A DNA stretch of 8,031 nt from Actinomycetes bacterium (GTDB lineage: Bacteria > Actinomycetota > Acidimicrobiia > Acidimicrobiales > JAKAOS01). Both the position numbers and the translations under genes were made by a program. Below, one piece after another: positions 5,236-8,031 of the stretch. The stretch is taken from positions 1-8,031 of the forward strand of contig JAJYGW010000076.1 of assembly GCA_021790615.1 (NCBI GenBank). Reading direction: 5' to 3'. How positions within the stretch are numbered: the stretch's first letter is position 1; each line of letters starts with the position of its first letter. The notes beneath the pieces are model-generated. The model did not search any database, was not told the DNA's origin, and worked only from the letters and a program-made list of their open reading frames with translations.

Positions 5236-6304
5236 GCGCAGCCTCCTCGCCGGCCGCCCGGGAGGTCGAGATCAGCGCGTCCAGCGCCGCGGCAGCGCGC
5301 CCCTCGTCGAGCACCCGCGCCGCCATGCCCACCCCGCTCACGAGATCCTCCACGGCGCCCCCGACCACCAGCCCGGCCGCCGCGTTCAACACGACGATGT
5401 CACGTGCCGGCCCCGACGCGCCCCCGAGCACCGCTCGGGCGATCGCGGCGTTCTCCTCCGGACCACCGCCCTCGAGGTCTGCGAGCGTGGCTCGCGCGAG
5501 CCCGAGCTCGCCCGCGTCCACCCTCACGGCCCTGCTGGCGCCACCCTCGTCGACCAGCTCCAGCATCGTCGACGGCCCGGTCGTCGACAGCTCGTCGAGG
5601 CCGTCGTCACCGAAGCAGACGATGGCATGCGTCGCACCGTTCGCGCGGAGCACGCCGAGCATCTTCGGCGCCATGTCCGCGTCTGCGACCCCCACGACCT
5701 GGCGGCGGGCGCGAGCAGGATTTGCGAGCGGGCCGAGGAAGTTGAAGACCGTCGCAACGCCGAGCTCCCGTCGGACCGGAGCGGCGAAACGCATGGCGGG
5801 GTGGAACCGCGGCGCGAAGCAGAACCCGATCCCGGCGTCCTCGATGCAGCGGGCAACGCCGGCCGGCCCGAGGTCGATCACCACGCCGAGCGCCTCGAGC
5901 AGGTCCGCAGAACCAGCTCGCGACGAAGCAGCCCGGCCGCCATGCTTGCAGACGGGCACGCCGGCACCCGCGACCACGAACGCGGCGAGCGTAGAGACGT
6001 TGATGGTCCGGCGCCGGTCTCCTCCCGTGCCGCAGGTGTCGACCACCCGGGCAGCGAGATCGCCGGGCAACGGCAACGCTTCGGCGAAGGCGAGCATCGA
6101 GCGCACGAGGCCGGTCATCTCCTCGACGGTCTCGCCCTTCACCCGGAGCGCCGTCACGAAGGCCGCGAGCTGTGCAGGCGAGGCCTCCCCGGCGAGAACC
6201 TCCCCGAGGACGAGCTCCGCCTCGTCAGCGGAGAGGTCGCCCCCTCCGATCAGCCGACCGAGCACTCCCGGCCAGCCCCCGACGTCGCCGAGGCTCAGTC
6301 CCAC
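5225..6304 (-). CDS. trpD: Anthranilate phosphoribosyltransferase (TrpD)
   Basis: Catalyses transfer of the phosphoribosyl group from PRPP to anthranilate, the second committed step of tryptophan synthesis, as a cytoplasmic Mg-dependent homodimer. The 359-aa length is normal. Helical N-terminal domain at about 10-75 (GGDLSADEAELVLGEVLAGE), PRPP-binding GTGGD at 92-96, NVST at 102-105, the KHGxR segment at 120-124, GSADLLEALG at 131-140, RFHPA at 166-170, FNFLGPLANP at 187-196 and the metal-binding Asp-Glu pair in DGLDE (237-238). The KHGNR motif reads KHGGR here, losing the Asn that normally lies at the anthranilate site. GTG 6304 starts seven bases after the dehydrogenase stop, with GAGG overlapping that stop codon as Shine-Dalgarno. 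No other trp gene is nearby; an isolated trpD is familiar in actinobacteria. A TrpD2-type paralogue is less likely given the intact motifs. Confidence 0.95.
   Translation of the reverse strand: MGLSLGDVGGWPGVLGRLIGGGDLSADEAELVLGEVLAGEASPAQLAAFVTALRVKGETVEEMTGLVRSMLAFAEALPLPGDLAARVVDTCGTGGDRRRTINVSTLAAFVVAGAGVPVCKHGGRAASSRAGSADLLEALGVVIDLGPAGVARCIEDAGIGFCFAPRFHPAMRFAAPVRRELGVATVFNFLGPLANPARARRQVVGVADADMAPKMLGVLRANGATHAIVCFGDDGLDELSTTGPSTMLELVDEGGASRAVRVDAGELGLARATLADLEGGGPEENAAIARAVLGGASGPARDIVVLNAAAGLVVGGAVEDLVSGVGMAARVLDEGRAAAALDALISTSRAAGEEAARGG
5242..5247 (-). promoter_or_regulatory. Ribosome binding site of the lipoprotein gene, inside trpD
   Basis: AGGAGG on the minus strand, six bases before GTG 5235 and within the last codons of trpD. 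It fixes the lipoprotein start and shows the gene overlap is used. Confidence 0.75.
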
Positions 6305-6311
6305 CCGCGCC

Positions 6312-7487
6312 TCAGTCCCACCACAGGTGCTGGTCGAGGATGCCCCTGCCGATCAGCGAGAGCTGGACCTGCGAGGTGCCCTCCACGATCGTGAGCTGTC
6401 GAGCGTCCCGATACCAGAGCTCGGTCGGATGGTCCTTCATGTAGCCCGCCGCGCCGAGGAGCTGCACTGCGAGCCCCGAGGCACGCACCGCGAGCTCGGT
6501 CGCGAAGTACTTGGCCATCGACAGGTAGGGCACCCACTCCTTGGTGAACTTGCCCTGGTCCGCGAGCCAAGCCGCCCGGTAGGTGAGCAGGCGAGCCGCT
6601 TCGATGTCCACGCCGACCTTGGCGATCTCCCACTGGATGCCCTGGAAGTCGGCGATGGTGTGGCCGAAGGCGGGCCGTGCCTTCACGTACTCGGTCGCGT
6701 ACATGAGCGCCGCCTCCGCCAACCCGAGCCCCCGAGCCGCCACGACCGGGCGCATCGCGTTCAGGCCGAGCATCGCGAGCCGGAAGCCGCCCACCTCGCC
6801 GATCACGTTCGCCGGCGGGACCCGCACGTCGTCGAGCGTGAGCTCGCCGGTGTCGACCCCACGGACGCCCATCTTGTCGTCGGTGCGGGCGACGGCGACG
6901 CCCGGCCAGTCCCGCTCGACGATGAACGCGGAGATCGAGTCGTGCCGGCGGGAGTCGACGTCACCGGTCTTGGCGAAGATCGTGTACCAGTCCGCCTGGA
7001 CGACCCCCGACATCCAGCACTTCCTGCCGTTCAGCACCCAACCGCCCGGACGCTCGGGATCGGGCACCGCCTTGGTCCGCATCCCCATCACGTCGCTCCC
7101 GGCCTGCGGCTCGGAGAGGCCGAACGCCGCCCGCTGGCGTCCCGCCGCGACGCCTGGGAGGTAGCGGTGCTTCTGCTCCTCACTGCCGGCGATCAGGACC
7201 GGGCCCGTCGGGAGGCGGGTGAGTAGGAGCATCAACGCCGCCGTGTTGGATGCCTTCGCGACCTCCTCGATCGCGACGGTGAGGCCGAGGATCCCCGCCC
7301 CTGAACCGCCGTAGGCCTCGGGGATGCACAGCCCGAGCAGCCCGGCATCGCGGAAGAGCTCGAAGAGGTCTTCCGGATAGCGACCGGACTCGTCGATCGC
7401 GCGGGCGCGGGGCACGACCTTGTCCTTGGTGAGGCGCCGGACCGTAGCGACCAGCTCGGAGAGCTCTTCGGGGAGGGAGAAGTCCAC
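6312..7487 (-). CDS. Acyl-CoA dehydrogenase
   Basis: A 391-aa FAD-dependent acyl-CoA dehydrogenase, which introduces the alpha-beta double bond in acyl-CoA and passes electrons to ETF. Domain order is standard: N-terminal helical domain (1-117), middle beta domain with the first signature AFGLSEPQAGSD (121-132) and the WVLNGRKCWMSG stretch (150-161), then the C-terminal helical domain with RPAFGHTIADFQGIQ (271-285), LLGAAGYMKDHP (343-354) and the second signature ending IVEGTSQVQ, where Glu369 is at the usual catalytic base position. Length matches short/medium- and branched-chain type members; chain specificity cannot be read. GTG 7487 is chosen because VDFSLPEEL is the usual N-terminus; no Shine-Dalgarno precedes it, but a TACGAT box lies six bases upstream, suggesting a leaderless mRNA. 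It is the probable first gene of the trpD-lipoprotein run and is divergent from the right-edge membrane protein. Confidence 0.95.
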   Translation of the reverse strand: MDFSLPEELSELVATVRRLTKDKVVPRARAIDESGRYPEDLFELFRDAGLLGLCIPEAYGGSGAGILGLTVAIEEVAKASNTAALMLLLTRLPTGPVLIAGSEEQKHRYLPGVAAGRQRAAFGLSEPQAGSDVMGMRTKAVPDPERPGGWVLNGRKCWMSGVVQADWYTIFAKTGDVDSRRHDSISAFIVERDWPGVAVARTDDKMGVRGVDTGELTLDDVRVPPANVIGEVGGFRLAMLGLNAMRPVVAARGLGLAEAALMYATEYVKARPAFGHTIADFQGIQWEIAKVGVDIEAARLLTYRAAWLADQGKFTKEWVPYLSMAKYFATELAVRASGLAVQLLGAAGYMKDHPTELWYRDARQLTIVEGTSQVQLSLIGRGILDQHLWWD

Positions 7488-7493
7488 CCCCGG

Positions 7494-7499
7494 ATCGTA
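7494..7499 (-). promoter_or_regulatory. -10 promoter element (TACGAT) of the dehydrogenase-trpD operon
   Basis: TACGAT on the minus strand is a good actinobacterial -10 box and ends six bases before GTG 7487, which puts the transcription start at the start codon. That predicts a leaderless transcript. No strong -35 was found. Confidence 0.5.
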
Positions 7500-7561
7500 A
7501 CCCGCAGCGGTCGGGGTCCTGGCGACGCGAGCGCCGCTCCGCCCTCCGCTGCCCTCTGAAG

Positions 7562-8031
7562 GTGTCCACGGTCGCCTCCCGGACCGCGGTGGTCTCGCGC
7601 AATCGAGCGACGCGCCCCTCGGGTGCCTCCGGGGCTTCACCCTCGGTCACCTCCGGCGGAAGACCGTCCTCACCAGCACGCGCCTGGCTCTCCGAGCGGG
7701 GGCACCAGTTCTGGCTGGTGGTCCTGGCCGTGACTGCGGTCGGGAGCTGGCTCGCCCTCCACGACCTCGCGGGGCCGAGCCCCTGGTCCGACGAGGTTTC
7801 CCGTGTCGCCATCGCCGGCGGCGTCGGGCCCGCGCTCTGGCACGGGATCGCCTCCGACGGCGGGAACATGGCCCTCTACTACCTACTCCTCCGCGTCGAG
7901 ATCAACCTCGTCGCCGACGGGCATGAGGCGCGCAGCTACGCGCTGGTCACGCTCCTCGTGGTCGCCGCCTGGTGGGCGTTCCTCCGCCTCGCCGAGCGCC
8001 CGAGCTGGCGCCGGACCGTCCCCTGGGTCCT
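7562..8031 (+). CDS. Polytopic membrane glycosyltransferase-like protein (GT-C/GT39-like), 5' part only
   Basis: An open frame from GTG 7562 to the right edge, 156 codons plus two bases. The first 40 or so residues are Ser/Arg/Pro-rich and probably cytoplasmic. A hydrophobic helix follows (FWLVVLAVTAVGSWLAL, 50-66), then a loop with PSPWSDEVSR, whose Asp77-Glu78 pair matches the acidic pair of the first extracytoplasmic loop in GT-C enzymes such as the dolichyl-phosphate-mannose or ArnT type (family knowledge). Next come GGNMALYYLLLR and a second hydrophobic helix (YALVTLLVVAAWWAFLRLAE). Such enzymes transfer sugars from polyprenyl phosphates outside the membrane; substrate is unknown. The start is uncertain: GTG 7589 in the same frame is an alternative and neither has a Shine-Dalgarno. 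It is divergent from the acyl-CoA dehydrogenase across 74 bp. Confidence 0.75.
   Translation, partial: MSTVASRTAVVSRNRATRPSGASGASPSVTSGGRPSSPARAWLSERGHQFWLVVLAVTAVGSWLALHDLAGPSPWSDEVSRVAIAGGVGPALWHGIASDGGNMALYYLLLRVEINLVADGHEARSYALVTLLVVAAWWAFLRLAERPSWRRTVPWV

Noticed and set aside
4820..7226. Two long overlapping plus-strand open frames (524 and 633 codons) opposite the lipoprotein, trpD and the dehydrogenase
   Set aside because: They mirror well-defined genes on the minus strand and show no recognisable domains; lack of stops is expected at this GC content.
1..8031. CRISPR array, tRNA/rRNA genes, insertion sequences, phage or toxin-antitoxin modules
   Set aside because: None seen: the only repeats are two short 18-bp arrays and one 11-bp pair, without spacers, and no mobile-element or defence gene motif appears in any convincing frame.

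Overview
The window is GC-rich throughout, uses GTG starts often, and packs genes with 4-nt stop/start overlaps. Its gene content (a PimB'-like GT4 glycosyltransferase next to an SRPBCC protein and a ROK sugar kinase, with trpD nearby) points to a high-GC actinomycete (Actinomycetota). An Acidimicrobiia-type lineage is my guess, not something the sequence proves. It looks like chromosomal backbone: I saw no transposase, integrase, phage gene, CRISPR array, tRNA or rRNA.

Layout from left to right. (1) A minus-strand run, read from about 3964 down to 1 and beyond the window: an unrecognised 322-aa protein, a DUF4031 protein, a GT4 glycosyltransferase, a short SRPBCC protein, and a ROK-family sugar kinase cut by the left edge. 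The first three genes are joined by GTGA and ATGA overlaps. SRPBCC and ROK appear joined by a CTGA overlap with a CTG start. Only the glycosyltransferase/SRPBCC junction has a gap (about 100 nt), and it holds an 18-bp tandem repeat. (2) A divergent region (3965-4118) leads rightwards into a small plus-strand stand-alone Lrp/AsnC effector-binding (RAM) domain protein. (3) A short convergent region (4404-4497) contains two hairpins. (4) A second minus-strand run, read from 7487 down to 4498: an acyl-CoA dehydrogenase, trpD (anthranilate phosphoribosyltransferase) and a Ser/Gly-rich lipoprotein whose start and ribosome binding site lie inside the end of trpD. (5) Divergent from the dehydrogenase, a plus-strand membrane protein resembling GT-C (GT39-like) glycosyltransferases runs off the right edge.

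The left operon would combine envelope glycolipid mannosylation (if the GT4 enzyme is a true PimB' orthologue), a lipid-binding-type SRPBCC fold and sugar phosphorylation. The right operon mixes acyl-CoA oxidation with a tryptophan biosynthesis step and an exported lipoprotein, with no single obvious pathway. No clearly novel defence or mobile system is visible. The points most worth a second look are the CTG start of the ROK kinase, the unknown protein and DUF4031 protein translationally coupled to the glycosyltransferase, the tandem-repeat tail of the DUF4031 protein, and a Gly-for-Asn change in the TrpD KHGNR motif.
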